Assembly (NCBI GenBank): GCA_011009095.1
Contig: VTPC01008277.1
Location: 1 to 64,000, forward strand
DNA: 64,000 bases
Source of the DNA: Ignelater luminosus
Taxonomy: Eukaryota > Arthropoda > Insecta > Coleoptera > Elateridae
Direction of reading: 5' to 3'
The notes below the pieces were generated by a model, which was given only the letters and a program-made list of their open reading frames with translations, made no database searches and was not told the DNA's origin. Below, piece after piece: positions 1 through 11,750 of this stretch. How positions within the stretch are numbered: the stretch's first letter is position 1; each line of letters begins with the position of its first letter. A program made the translations under genes and the position numbers.

Positions 1-96
1 AAAAACATGGAAGATGCTGAAAAGCTTTGGGATCTTAGCTGGAAAATGGTAGGGTTGGATGATAATTATAATCCATTTGTTACTGCAGCAGTTTAA
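1..96 (+). CDS. 3' end of last exon, RDH-like short-chain dehydrogenase, copy A (partial)
   Basis: The window opens inside the last exon of an SDR gene. The 32 in-frame codons end at TAA 94-96 and match the C-terminal tails of copies B and C downstream: the NMEDAEKLWDLSWKMV segment is shared with C and nearly so with B. The family (RDH11/12/13-like SDRs) reduces or oxidises retinoids and other carbonyls with NADP(H). The 3' flank (about 97-170) resembles that of copy C after 19663, so A and C look like close duplicates. The rest of A lies upstream of the window, so its integrity cannot be judged. Confidence 0.85.
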   Translation, partial: KNMEDAEKLWDLSWKMVGLDDNYNPFVTAAV

Positions 97-308
97 GTTA
101 AATCTTGCGGTTATTATGCAAAGCATTCTCTTGTATTATTGTATGTTACTATTAAGTGATTCTGTTGTATGTTTAAACAAAGCAGGTGCTGTACAATCTC
201 TTTTCTTATTTGTCTTGTTTGAAAATGTAATATAAAATACACGAATTACATGAATATTGCTAAATTTTGTTTTTAAACTAGTGATGCTATTGACAAGTCT
301 ATTGTAGG

Positions 309-889
309 CAGCGCTGGGTAGTATTTAATTACTTTGTAATTTAAATTACTATTCCTCAAAAAGTAATTGTAATTAAACTCTTAGGAGTAAAAAATATTTA
401 GTAATTTAAAAGTTACTTTTGAGCTAAAGTAATTTATAATAAATTTAACTTGAGTAATTAAATTACCTAAAAGTAATTTATTTAATTGAAAATTTGAAAC
501 AACCAAAATTTTTAGAAAAATACAAAATAATTAGTTCTAACAGGTATATCACATTCCTTTTTAATCTTGAAAAGGGCGAGTCGAGGGTGACTTGTTTTGT
601 GTATTATTATTATTATATAGTCTGTGCTGTTTTATCTATCGTATATCCAAAATTTATTTAAGAAAGTTTAAATCTGTGGTTTAAATATCTGTGCAAGTAC
701 ACAGATTAATGTCTGCTGCATGTAATGTAAAAGTAATTAGATAGTAATTAAATTATTTTTGCCAAATTATTTGTAATTTAAAGATTTTGCTTCCAAAGCA
801 ATTTTGTTACGTTGTAATTTAATTATTTTTACGAAAAGTAATTGTAATTAGTAATTAAATACTTTTAAAAAGTAATTTGCCCAGCTCTC
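309..889. mobile_element. hAT-like MITE with GCTGGG-type ends
   Basis: The left end begins CAGCGCTGGG and the right end, read in reverse complement, begins GAGAGCTGGG. Both run into AAGTAATT/TTAATTAC-rich sequence repeated many times inside the element. No coding capacity is seen. The CAG-G-TGGG terminus and the internal AAGTAATT repeats resemble non-autonomous hAT elements. I could not find a clean 8-bp target duplication, so the exact ends are uncertain. Confidence 0.55.
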
Positions 890-1184
890 AGTAGTATTTG
901 TTTTTGCAGTGACAATAGCACGAACTTCTGATTTAAGCTATAAAAAGGAATTGTATGACGAATTGTTAAATTGTTAAAATCGAGATGTAGGGTAAGTATC
1001 TACATTAGAAATTATTAGTAATGATAAATTAAGGCAAAAAGAGAATATTTTCGTACAATTAGCACAATTAGTGAAGAAATCTTTCAGGACAGTGTAAAAA
1101 TGAGTTCTACTACCGTGACGTTTTTAAAGCTTATGTGGCCCATTACGATCTGAAGAGTTTTATTGGTAGTTGAGTTTTATTGCA

Positions 1185-1310
1185 CGAATTCAATTCTCGG
1201 ATCTTACTTTAATCGACTTTAGAATTGTTATTCTGTACGAAAGTAAGAACAAAGATTGTAGTCACTCGAATGAGGGTGAGCTACGTCATTTACCAAACAC
1301 TTTGCGTAAG
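1185..1310. repeat. Duplicated flank block (partner at 20905-21030)
   Basis: The stretch containing CGGATCTTACTTTAA, then TTTAGAATTGTTATTCT, and ending near ATTTACCAA recurs in the same order at about 20905-21030. This copy lies about 1.1 kb after SDR copy A and the partner about 1.2 kb after copy C, so it marks the 3' side of the gene-duplication unit. No protein is supported; the 75-aa ORF over it is not conserved in frame in the partner. Confidence 0.6.
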
Positions 1311-1757
1311 TGCTTATCGTTCAAAAGAAGTACGGGGTGTTCATTAATGACTGAATGTCACGTGACTGACAAAGTGCGACAAGTATGCCAAAATTAATCT
1401 CTGAGATAATTGATTTTGTGCACATCGGGTAGTATAAGCAGCCTTATTCTAGTTCACAACCATTAGTTCTTATCACACTAATACATGAGCTGTCAATAAA
1501 ACATCTTTGAGAGGCGGTACCTTCAGTCATTAATGGACACGCTCTAGACTGATAACTATGACTTATAATTAGAAAATGCGAAAAATTCTAAAATCTTTGT
1601 AGAACTGTGCTATTTATCAGTTTTTATGTTTCAGTCAAATTTTCTTAGTAACATGTATTGTGCCCTTAAAAGTACAAACAAAAGACGCAGAATTTTACAA
1701 TAACTAATTAAATAATGTTGAGATTATGTTGAAGATCTATCGCTTAAGATGGTTGTA

Positions 1758-1920
1758 TTAGTTAATGAGTAAAGGTACTTCCTTAAGTTCTTTATTATTT
1801 TATTTGAATTCCTCTACCAGGAGAAAAAATGTCCTATGATGTTAACTTAATTAACGAAACCGGTCGAGGAATTTAATAAAACAGTAACAACATAAGGAAG
1901 TACCTTTACTGATTCACTAA
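1758..1920. repeat. Short foldback (about 60-bp inverted arms)
   Basis: The left arm begins TTAGTTAATGAGTAAAGGTA and reads through CTTCCTTAAG to AATTCCTCTACC. The right arm is its imperfect reverse complement, ending CTTTACTGATTCACTAA. About 35-40 bp separate the arms. It has the look of a small MITE with no coding content. Confidence 0.6.
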
Positions 1921-2294
1921 ATGTCGAGATTGCTAAACTGCTCTGTCATGCTATACATCTTTGTAATGACCAGTTTTAAAATAAAGTACAAAAACAGAAT
2001 TATGCAGGGTATGATTTAATCTAAACTTAAAAAGTCTGGTAGAAAAAAAAGTTTAATTGCTGGTTAATGAATGACAGAACTCAGTAATACTACTTGCATT
2101 GCAATCAGTTCTTATGCTATCGTACTTTACTTAATAGCATTTTTATATATTAGTTTTGTGTAATGCTGAAAGTTTTAATTAAGACTCTTCACTAGTGAAC
2201 TACTACCACTTCTTACGGCATCGTACGCGTTGCATGATAACTCTAGTTTGATGTAAATTAGCTATTATTTCTCAATGTGAATTTCAAAAATAAA

Positions 2295-2450
2295 GTTGAA
2301 GCTATGATACAACCGAGGGATTTTGAAAAATTTATTTTTTTAGGAAATTATCAGCTACGCTAAAGACATAAAAACGATCAACTTTGCCGTTAATTTACAG
2401 CAAAAGTATAATACTTACGAAGATTTCCCTCGATTATATGATAGTTTGTT
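2295..2450. repeat. Weak foldback with CGAGGGA-containing ends
   Basis: CTATGATACAACCGAGGGAT on the left mirrors TCCCTCGATTATATGATAG on the right, so the two form inverted termini around about 110 bp of AT-rich sequence. It is probably a degraded small MITE. The arms are short and imperfect. Confidence 0.4.
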
Positions 2451-3278
2451 AATGTATAATGCTACAGTTAAAATCTGGAGTTTATACAAAAATTACTTCA
2501 ATCCATTTTTTTGCAACTACAAAATGTTGTTTTAGAGTAAAGTTGTAACTGATTTGTGCTGCCACTCGGTAGCATCTTAGAAACTAATATCTAGCTCCTC
2601 CCCATAAGCGAGTGCTCAACATGTGCAATTCACCCTTCGATGATTCCAAGTATTCACAAAATATGCGTAAATGGTTATCCTTCCAATCACAATGTATTTA
2701 AATCTTTTACTTTGCTCTAATTTATGCTCAAAGATTATTTACATAACAAAAAGTAAAGCTTTTACCCATAGGAATGGTTATGTAATTTCAATTTTATTTA
2801 AAGCGAGAAAAAAAAATTAAAGTATATTATAACTTATAAGGAATATAATTAGTATGGGTAAAAACTGTATTGTTGTTAATTGTAAAAGCGAAAATTAAAA
2901 AAATGAATGCTGAAAATCCAACACAAAATAACTTGAACTTTTAAAAGTGAACATTTTAGTTCCAATCATAAAATTCTCAGAAACTACCACATTTTAGTTT
3001 TGTGAGGTAATAAAAGTCCCTTTTTAAAAATATTTACAACCAACGAATATAGTTGAGTGTCAACTATAGTTGAAAGTGGTTACAATTGTACGCGTGATTA
3101 TAATGGGAAAATTAAACGAAAAGTGTAGATATAAAGTGACATTAGTAGGCAGGAAGAAACGAAGAGGTCATATATCTAATTTAAAAAATCAAGGTATTTC
3201 TCATTTAATTAAATCAGTTGCAAAAACGACGAAAGTTGATTATTCCCTGAAAAAAATTACAGCAACCTGATTACTGGA

Positions 3279-5789
3279 TATACAGGGTGTAAATATATAA
3301 CGCCGACTTGAATTAGTAGGTACATGCATGCAGATCATCAAATGTTTTTACAGAACCTTTTATTTAGGAACATTGTAAACTTCAAATGTAAATTCGAAAT
3401 TGTCCAATTAGATCGGCTATGCAGGATTAACTTGATCATTTGATTAATTCTGCTTTCTGCAACCGGGCAGAAAGTACAACTCTTTATTTTCCCCTAAATT
3501 TACAAAAGTTCTGGTTATTTCGACATAGTGAAGGGACGATCTGAAAGTTTCGGTTTTTTGTGCCTCCGTAAAATTCCATTTTCATAACTGATGTTGTTTT
3601 TGCAACAATTAATTCAATCTACTTATTGAATATCCACTCATAATTCATTAAATGCAGGATATGAACGGAATAACGTATCTGAAAGTACGGAAGTAATGCA
3701 AGATGCTTTACACATGCTAGATACACCAGATTCTAATGTTGGATTTGAAACAAGTTCAGCAAACAGTACATTTACGACTGAAAATGCAAATACATTCACG
3801 GCTGAAAATGCAGACACCGAAAACGGTTCTAGAGAATTGCCCGAAGAAGCAACAGAGAGCTCCATTGGATCTGCATGCTCCTCAAAGATAAATAATACCA
3901 ACGACTCTGGAGGATTAGTTGGAAACAGGATAGTCGACATATTATACGTTCTAGAATGCCTGAAACGTATAAATTTACATGGAGAGCGCTTTGGATGCTC
4001 AATAAATAATTTAGTTTTTACATTAGAACGTCGATATGGTCTACGATCGGAACTATTCTTTAAGTGCGATATGTGCAACGAGACATTTAAATTGTCAACG
4101 GTAGATTCCAATGGCACATCAATGAATTTAAACACCGCTGCTGTAGCTGGATGTATGAGCACTGGAAATGGATACTCTAACATGGAAGAGTTATTGTCTG
4201 TGATGAACATACTACCAATGTCTTCGTCAACCTATAAAGAGCATCACAGGATTGCAAGTGCAGGTTGGGAAGCCGTCGCTCTAGAAAAAATGACAGAGGC
4301 TGCACAGGAAGAAGCTAAACATACGATATCCATAAACAGCGTTAACGAAGAAGGTTACCCGCTTGTTCCTGTAGTTGCGGATGGGGCTTGGTGCAAGAGG
4401 TCCTACAAGACCAATTATAACTCTTTATCGGGAGTTGCATCTATTGTAGGTCAGCATACTAGAAAAGTGTTGTATATAGGTGTCAAAAACTAGTATTGCA
4501 CATACTGCGATCGTGCATCTGCACAAAACAAGAGTCCTTCAACACATGCTTGTGGAAAGAACTATATTGGCAGTTCTTCCGGTATGGAGTCTGCTATCCT
4601 GGTGGAGGGTTTTAAAAAAAGTGTGGAGATGTATGGTGTAAAATATACAAGATTTATAGCCGATGGAGATAGTAGCACCTACAAGAATATTTTAGAAGCA
4701 CGGCCTTACAATAACGTAACCGTAGAGAAAGTAGAGTGTAGAAACCACTTACTTCGTAATTATTGCAATAAATTGCGATCAATAACAACAGATACAAGCT
4801 ACCCCATTAAATATCGAAAACTTCTAGAATGCAGAATTAAGCGAATGAGGAATGCAGTTACTGGTGCGATACACCATCGCAAAATGTGCCACAATAAATC
4901 CGAAGCCGTTACATATTTACAGAAAGATATAGAAAACAGCGTTTGTCACGTATTTGGTCAACACACTAATTGTGAATACTTTTGCACAAGTAAAGAAGAA
5001 GAAAATTTATTTCTCCCTTTGCAATCCGTCAGCAAAATGTATGATAAGATCATGCTGGCAGTGAAGTATTTAGCTCACAATGCTAGAAGTCTTATTCAGG
5101 ATGTCGATAGTAATGTTGTGGAGCAGTTTAATTCTATTATCGCCAAATTTGTGGGAGGTAAAAGAATAAACTTTGCCTTAAATAAATCATATTAAGCTCG
5201 CTGTGCGGCAGCGGTCGTCTCTTTTAACACAAAACGACCACATTATTTTTTGCTTAAAAATGTATACACATCAAGTCCTGGAAAAATCACCAAGAAATTA
5301 GAACTGAGAAGAATCAGAAAACTTAATTTAGCTGCTCTTAGACGTATGAACGTCAGAAAAAAGCAAAATCATGTGACTGTAAATAAAAAGGAAGTTATGG
5401 GGACAGTAAGTATGGAGAAAACTGCGAAAAGCCGGATATGTCTGAGGAATTATTTCAAGAAGAAAAAAAAACATTTTTAAATAAACTAAAAAGAATAAAA
5501 AAAGAAAGAATTAGATTAGAACGAGAAACGATTCTTCAAGCTGAAAGCGGGAAATGGATGGAAGAGAGAAGATTTTTAGTTGATAGTTGTAACAAGTTTT
5601 GTTTTTATATTTTTTTTTGCGTTTGGGTGTAGTTCAGGAAGCTTACTCTTTCTACGTATGTATATCGTGAACCAAAATTAGGATTCAAAGATTTTAATTT
5701 AGTCGTCTAGTTCTTTTTATTATTATGCTATTACTGATAGAAATATTTTTTGTTAACATTTTTTGTCTATTTCGAAAACACCCTGTATA
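3279..5789 (+). mobile_element. Candidate Mutator-like element bounded by TATACAGGGTGT ends
   Basis: TATACAGGGTGT at 3279-3290 and ACACCCTGTATA at 5778-5789 are exact inverted 12-mers flanking a 2.5-kb stretch that holds a broken Mutator-like transposase. The 12-mer occurs many other times in the window, so its pairing here could be coincidental. A basic 56-aa reading frame starting at ATG 3103 (KVTLVGRKKRRGHIS) lies just left of the proposed end and might be an N-terminal exon, in which case the true left end is farther upstream. Confidence 0.45.
3696..5632 (+). pseudogene. Mutator-like transposase with YqaJ-like tail, broken
   Basis: A single frame from 3696 to 5480 reads as one long protein interrupted only by TAG 4491-4493 and TAA 5193-5195. 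A frameshift near 5440-5480 then leads into the 5438-5632 frame. The early part is Ser/Thr/Asn-rich. Next come MCNETFKL and an AAVAGCMSTGNGYSNMEE block, then VVADGAWCKRSYKTNYN and FIADGDSSTYKN, then ECRNHLLRNYCNKLR. These are hallmarks of the Mutator-like transposase domain proteins of arthropods, in which Asp residues of the ADG motifs are the likely metal ligands. After the shift, ERETILQAESGKWMEERR resembles the start of the YqaJ-like nuclease region that follows this domain in relatives, but the frame ends at 5632, so that domain is truncated. A GT-AG intron before about 3657 is possible. This copy is very unlikely to make active enzyme. Confidence 0.75.
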
Positions 5790-7083
5790 TGTTTAAATAA
5801 TGTTTTATGTTTTACTTTTTATATGTACGTTATTACAATAAGATAAAGACCACTATTTAACTTATTTTTATAATATTACGTAACTTTCTTTACATACAAC
5901 TGTAATTTTAGATCTTTTTTGATATCGTAATTAACTAGTTATACATACCTATATTAGAAAACATTGGGGCAATTTTATTTGTATATAATACTCGTCGATA
6001 AGTTTTCATCTTATTGAAAGGCCCTCGAAAAATAAAAAAGTACAAACTGGTGTGAGTTTTTGAAGATTATTTATCGTTTCCAAGATAAAGTGTATTATGA
6101 CTTCAGTTATTTACCTCTCCATGAACTGAACAACGTACAGAAAGTACGTGCTTTTACGTACTGTAAAAGATTAGCATTTTGAATATTAATTTTTATTTTT
6201 AAAAACCTATTCCATGGACCTATCCGTACACTGGTATCAAATTAATATTTTCTAAGAACGTTTTCGAAGTAAATTCAAATAAAATTTAATTTTATCTATC
6301 GTACATGCATTTATTTATTCATTTTACTAACATGTAGAAACAAATGTAGATTTTAGTAATACAGTAACCAGTAACTAAGCATAGTAGTAAGGTGCAAAAC
6401 ACCGTCTGTACTCCGTAGCCAAAATAAAGTCGCAATTAAAACTACAAGTAGACTCGCGGCGGAAGCTTTCCGAAAACCTTTTCTATTATCTGTGCCGAAA
6501 ACTGACCACGATGGGCCCGCTGGCCTGATGCCGTCGAGGTTGTTTACACCCCTTATACCCCACACAGGTTTATTTGTAACCACCCATTTCTGTCCCAAAC
6601 AGTACCTCGCCCTTTACACCCCAAAAATTTCAACCCCTCGGCGTTACCTAGCGAACGCTCTTAAAGAGTCGAATCTTTATTGATAATATTTAAAAGCATT
6701 TCTTTTAAAAACCCTGCTTGTTGCGCTTTTCCACAAGCAATAATTACAGTAAGCAGAAAATAGCAAAGCTGCTTATTAACAACTACGATTCATGAATAAA
6801 TAGTACAACGAAAATGTGCTGAATAACTTTTACTACGTTTATAACGGCTGTCCAGAAACTTGTACTATAAAGTATTTTATGAACCTAAAAATGTATGTCG
6901 TTCCTTGTAACACTTTATGTTATAGATGTTCGTTAGAAAATTAATATTTCTGATCTATTTTGAGACCATAAAGTGGTTATTTCCCGAACTAGTTTAGAAA
7001 CAGGAAGAATCACAACGTTAGTTTGATTTCACAATATACAAACAAAATTATATGTAGGTATACATTTTGTAAATAGCTTGTAT
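5790..7083. other. Intergenic AT-rich DNA with a GC-richer patch at 6400-6640
   Basis: I see no supported gene. The 6400-6640 patch is visibly GC-richer than its surroundings and carries open frames on both strands, but neither is recognisable; it may be a piece of an old element. From about 6655 to 6860 the sequence resembles 21190-21340 (shared stretches include TTCACAAGCAATTA-like, ATTCATGA/ATTCACAA and GGCTGTCCAGA-ACTTGT), so the right part belongs to the SDR duplication unit. Confidence 0.5.
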
Positions 7084-7379
7084 TAAACTCGCAGGTTTTT
7101 AAAAATTATGGACACCCATTATATTATCGACATCTCATGGTTCCAAGGTGAACGATCACTACAAACAAAACAACATCATTTAAAATCTTTTGACGCTAAT
7201 CTTTGCGTGCGACAGGTATTATTATTAGTTTACATCAGTAATTTGCGCGTTACGCAGCGCGTTAGAAAATTATCTCAACAATTACCAAAAAAAAAAGCTT
7301 CTGCGAGACTGTTTTACATTATTACCACATTAAAAACTTTTATTAACTATTTGTGGTGGTTATTCTTAACATTTTAAAA
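7084..7379 (+). promoter_or_regulatory. Putative 5' region (untranslated exon and intron) of SDR copy B
   Basis: This stretch parallels 18170-18445 upstream of copy C. Both contain an AGGTTTTT or AAGTTTTT lead, GACACC-ATTA, ACTACAAACAAAAC, then a potential splice donor (CAG|GTATTA here, CGG|TAAGTA in C) followed by a run up to the ATG. That layout suggests a short noncoding first exon and an intron, but no transcript evidence is available. The 7108-7377 open frame is not kept in the C counterpart and is not taken as coding. Confidence 0.4.
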
Positions 7380-8625
7380 ATGGTCTGCGGCAATGCAAAA
7401 TGTACCTCCACAGCACGATTAGATGGAAAAACAGCTATAATAACTGGTTCAAATACTGGCATCGGAAAATATACCGTTCAGGATTTCTATACACGTGGTA
7501 AATCAATGTTTCCCAAGAAAACTAATTTAATAACTTTACTTCATTTAAATGTGATTTTCTGTAAATAGGTGCACGCGTTATTATGGCATGTCGAAGTGTA
7601 GAAAAGGCAGAAGAAGCAGCTAAAGATATTGAGAAAGCTTGTGAAGGTAAAGAAAATCTTGGAGAAATTGTAGTCCTTCCGTTGGATCTTTCAAGCTTAG
7701 AATCTGTGAGAGAGTTTGCTAGAAAAATACTAGAGACGGAAGAGCGAGTAGATCTCTTGATAAATAATGCAGGAGTTATGATGTGTCCTGAGAGTAGAAC
7801 CGTGGACGGATTTGAAACTCAATTTGGTACAAATCATTTGGGCCATTTTCTTTTAACGTTGTTGTTAATGCCGAAAATAATCAAAAGCACGCCTGCTCGT
7901 ATTGTGACTGTATCATCGATAGGACATACACGTAAGTGCTTAATTTATTTATAATCCTGTTCTATTAAAAAAAATCAAATGATTTGCATATTTTATTAGC
8001 ATTAGGTGTAATTAAAATTTAACTGAAATTTATTTTAAGCTGAAGTTCGGTCTGTATAAATTCTAATAACATTTTTTTCGTAGTTTTAAGCGGTCCTTTG
8101 GCATTGGACGACCTAAACTGGGAAAAACGGAAGTACAGTCCTACTCAGGCTTATTACCAGAGCAAGCTTGCTAACATACTATTCACAAAAGAGCTTGCTC
8201 GAAAACTGGAAGGTAATATCTAATTCTTGTAAGTTGATGCTAAACCTGATCTTGCTAAAAATCTCTTCTACTGTACAGAAGCAAACATTCAAGGAGTAAC
8301 TACATATTCTCTTCATCCTGGAGCCGTTGCAACAGATTTATCACGACACATGGATGAAACTTTTTGTAAAGGGGTTGGATGGATGGTAAACAATGTAGTT
8401 CAATTATTTGTAAAAACACCGGAACAAGGTGCACAAACGACCATTCATTGTGCAGTAGATGAAAAAGTTGCCAATGAAACGGGATTATACTACGCAGAAT
8501 GTAAAGTTAAAGACTCCAGTTCAAAATCGAAAAATATGGAAGATGCTGAAAAACTTTGGGATCTTAGCTGGAAAATAGTAGAATTGGATGAAAATTATAA
8601 CCCATTTGTTACTGCAACAGCCTAA
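7380..8625 (+). CDS. RDH11/12/13-like short-chain dehydrogenase, copy B (4 exons, 318 aa)
   Basis: Exons 7380-7497, 7569-7931, 8084-8212 and 8279-8625 join into 957 bases with stop TAA. All introns are GT-AG (71, 152 and 66 bp). The protein has the SDR cofactor motif TGSNTGIG at residues 22-29 and GARVIMACRS across the first splice. NNAG is at 105-108, SS at 155-156 before IGHT, and the catalytic YxxxK at Tyr184-Lys188. HPGAVATDLSRH and KTPEQGAQT are typical of the C-terminal half of retinol dehydrogenases. Family members are NADP(H)-dependent retinol/retinal or broad carbonyl oxidoreductases. The N-terminus is short with no clear membrane anchor, so localisation is uncertain. The start ATG 7380 aligns exactly with copies C and D. 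Substrate is inferred only from family resemblance. Confidence 0.92.
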
Positions 8626-9010
8626 GTTAATTCGTCTTATTTTAGTAAAGTTATAATCTTATCTTTGTACACATATCTTTGAATTTACCTAGTTTAATAG
8701 ATGTAGATAAAGCGCAGAGATTACATGAAAATCACTTGCACATTGTAAGAAATGTAAATTAGGTCAGTAGATTTGAAATTAGCATTGAGCATTGTAAATT
8801 TGAAGATAATTATTTTGTTATATTTTTACGCCAATTTAGAAATAAATGTAATAACACTGGACACGTATAGATTAAGTAAAATCTTTTGTACCTGATCTTA
8901 GTAATTAGATAATTACCCTGATTTGTTTTACTGATGACATAATTTTTGTTCAAATGAACTCAACTTAAACTCAGTTTGCCGCAAAGCATATTGACTATTT
9001 CTTTTTGATT

Positions 9011-9065
9011 AAAGCGCCCCTGCTCGTATTGTGACTATAGTCTCTCTGGTAAGTGCTTTGATATT
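9011..9065 (+). pseudogene. Orphan tail of SDR exon 2 with its splice donor
   Basis: AAAGCGCCCCTGCTCGTATT and GTGACT, then GGTAAGTGCTTT, match the end of exon 2 and the start of intron 2 of copies B and C (encoding PARIVTV in the intact genes). The part before the donor is shortened and frameshifted, so the IGHT codons are lost. The next 60 bp also resemble intron 2. No other exons of this copy are visible nearby, so it is a relic of a further duplication or an unequal exchange. Confidence 0.65.
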
Positions 9066-10525
9066 TGATAATTTTGTTTTTGTTAATAAAATCAATCAAT
9101 CTGAGCATTTTATTATCTTATCATTACATTTATCAAGTTGTTAGCGAGTTTTCACAGTGCGGTGTGATGTAACATACTAACGCGCAAATATCAATGAAAT
9201 AATACTGTAGAACAAATCAGTTGAAGCTTAAGGTTTTTGACTCAACATTTTGAAAAGAATTTCAAAAAAAACAATATAATTTAAAATTTTGAAAAGAATC
9301 GTGCCTGTTTAACACATAATATAGCAATCTCCACTTGTTCCAAAAAAACTGATTTTATTTTTGAAATCTAAAGTTTTCCAACACTGCAGGAGATCTACTA
9401 TTTCTGGAATTGGTATTCTGCAAAATTAAAGAACAGAAAAAAAATTGTAAAAAAATATCAGGAGAATGGCTCTGAAGTAGAAGTAGAGTGACATTTTTTT
9501 ATCACAGCTAATGGGAAAAGAGTAACCTTGAAATACCTTGCGATGCAAGAGAGCCTTCAAAGAACACGTCACGACCAGAATCTTGCTACAATACAGCTTT
9601 ATAACTGATAAACAATTAATAGTTAAACAATTCAGTTCCTTTTTTATACAAATCAGAAGCATCTGAAAAAAGAGAACCTTTGAAAACTTAGCAGAGCCCA
9701 TTGTGTTGACAAAGCAGTCCCTCATAATTTATTCAACAACACAGGTTTTTTCATTGAGTGAGTCTAAAATGACAAATTTCCTTTAAATTTCTGTCTCAAG
9801 AAAGGCAGTTTACAGGACAAACTGCAAAAGATATTTAAAAATTAAGATTCCATTAAGATCCCAACACAGTCTTTGGTACATGTGTACTTAAGACCTGAAA
9901 GAATACACATGATTGTTTTGAAAATTTTAAATCATACTATTTCTTTGGAATTGCTTTTCGAAATTCTGAGTCCACAATCTTGATATTAAAAATACTACAA
10001 ATCTAGTCATATGATATATCATATGAGAGCCTATTGAATTCTGAAGAAACAGTGTTTTTTTTCATTAAGATATTTCAACTTTAGCCTGAAATATGTTGAT
10101 TTTTGTATGTGGATGTATGTAGAACACCAACAAATACAAATTATTGAAAACTTTAAAAGCTCATAATTAAAACAACAGAATGATATATAACCGTATTCTT
10201 TCCCGATTTGAGTTTCTCTTATATATTATTATTAATTCACTTTAAAAAGTCAAGAAAATTTAAAATGGTAAAGTAATTTGCATTGGATTATTGGATCATT
10301 AAACATTTGGTCGAAGAAACACTTGTTGTTGTCAGCATGTTAAAACAATTTTCTAGCATTGTACATTGCTGCTCTTGATGAACTTTTAAGTTCGGTTTGT
10401 CTTAAAAGATATTAATACTTAATACATATTTTCTACATGTTTTGGCTTAGACAGCGATCTTCAGAATCAAACAAAACTATAGAAAGGGCGAACGGGAAGG
10501 GGCGACTATGCTCTTACGTTAAGCC
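9066..10525. other. Intergenic, no supported gene
   Basis: AT-rich sequence with short open frames only, including a 99-aa minus-strand frame at 9426-9725 that shows no recognisable motif. I see no terminal repeats. Confidence 0.4.
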
Positions 10526-11750
10526 GTGAAGATTAGCACACAAGTGAGGGATTTGCTACGACATCAACTAGACAGTCTTTACATTGAGATCACCATCTTT
10601 GGAAAGATAAAGTCATTACTAATAGACATAAAAAAAACAATGATCCGTCCTGATGTTGTGAAAAAGAAAGATCTGAAGACATCGAAGCCTGCTGTTCTCC
10701 TTGAACAACGGATAATGGAAACTGGTATTGGTTGTAAAAGCTGTTGGTAGCTAATACAGGTGGCAGAGTCATCTTGAAAATGGGCTTGACGAAGAAGTTC
10801 GGTTTATCTTAGACCTGAAGAACGGAATACTTCGTGTAGGAAACGAAAAAGTCCTTATTCACTGAGAAGATGGCGATTTGTTAGAGTAACAGTTGTAGAA
10901 TATGTTATACTGATAAAACGAAATGAGAAGATGATGATGGTTCGAATGAAAGGAAATTTCCCGGACAGATTACATGGGTGTTTTTGAACCAGATTATACG
11001 ATTATTGGATGAGGTATCCTAATTGGAAAAGTTTTAATCGGTGCTAAGCAATTGATACATGAATGTTAACGGTTTTCCGGCAACTATAAAGAGGGGCACT
11101 GAAATCGGCACTTGCTTACCAATAGTATCAATAGTACACTGTATAAAAAAACTGAATGTCTTTAATTCCCAAGAAGGTCTACGTGCAAGAGTTTAACCCC
11201 GGATCAAAAGGCTTAATCTGCCTCTGTCAGAAGATACTTGCTTCGAAAGAAGGATTAGGAGGCACTGGGACTCATTTAGTCACTCATAAAATCAATACAG
11301 GACCAAGAGATGCCAAAGCTAGACGATAACATCCAAGATGGTGACCTCATGGGCAATACGAGATGAAGCAAAAGAGATCAGCAAAGTTACTGCTAACAAA
11401 GTCGTCATGGTACCTTTCAATAGTCTTAAAAAAAAAGAAAAACAGCAGTACAGAATCTTGTGTTGATTACAGACAATTAAATAATGTGACCAAGAGAGAC
11501 AGTTGTTTGCTGCCCAGGGTTGATAATGCTTTGGACACCCCCTTTTCTGCTAAATGGCTTCTCATTAGTTTTTTATCCTAGGTAGGAAGAGATTGAATTG
11601 CAGCCTCAACTTGTGAGAAAACTACTTTTACTGTTGGGTCTGGTCTGTGGCAATTCACAATTATACCTTTTGGTAATGTTCAAGAAATCTGAATTGATCC
11701 TGAGAGGTTCGTCATAGAACATCTGCTTAATCTTACTAAAATTGAAACTT
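10526..11750 (+). pseudogene. Gypsy-type LTR retrotransposon pol relic
   Basis: Three or more frames carry pieces of a Ty3/Gypsy pol gene in order. A possible aspartic-protease neighbourhood lies at about 10740-10850. A linker with an HKINTGP motif follows at about 11280-11320. Reverse transcriptase is then recognisable at 11363-11581 (CVDYRQLNNVTKRDS, the conserved YRQLN block) and continues after a frame break at 11590-11720 with a LWQF-type block and the PFG motif. The catalytic YxDD box and everything beyond are missing, and stops and frame changes are frequent. I could not identify LTRs, a gag gene or an integrase. Similar to the 412/17.6-type pol group; non-functional. Confidence 0.75.

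Noticed and set aside
3638-4210. 190-aa minus-strand frame
   Set aside because: Shadow of the Mutator-like transposase frame on the opposite strand.
7108-7377. 89-aa open frame just before SDR copy B
   Set aside because: The homologous region before copy C does not keep the frame; it overlaps the probable 5' UTR and intron.
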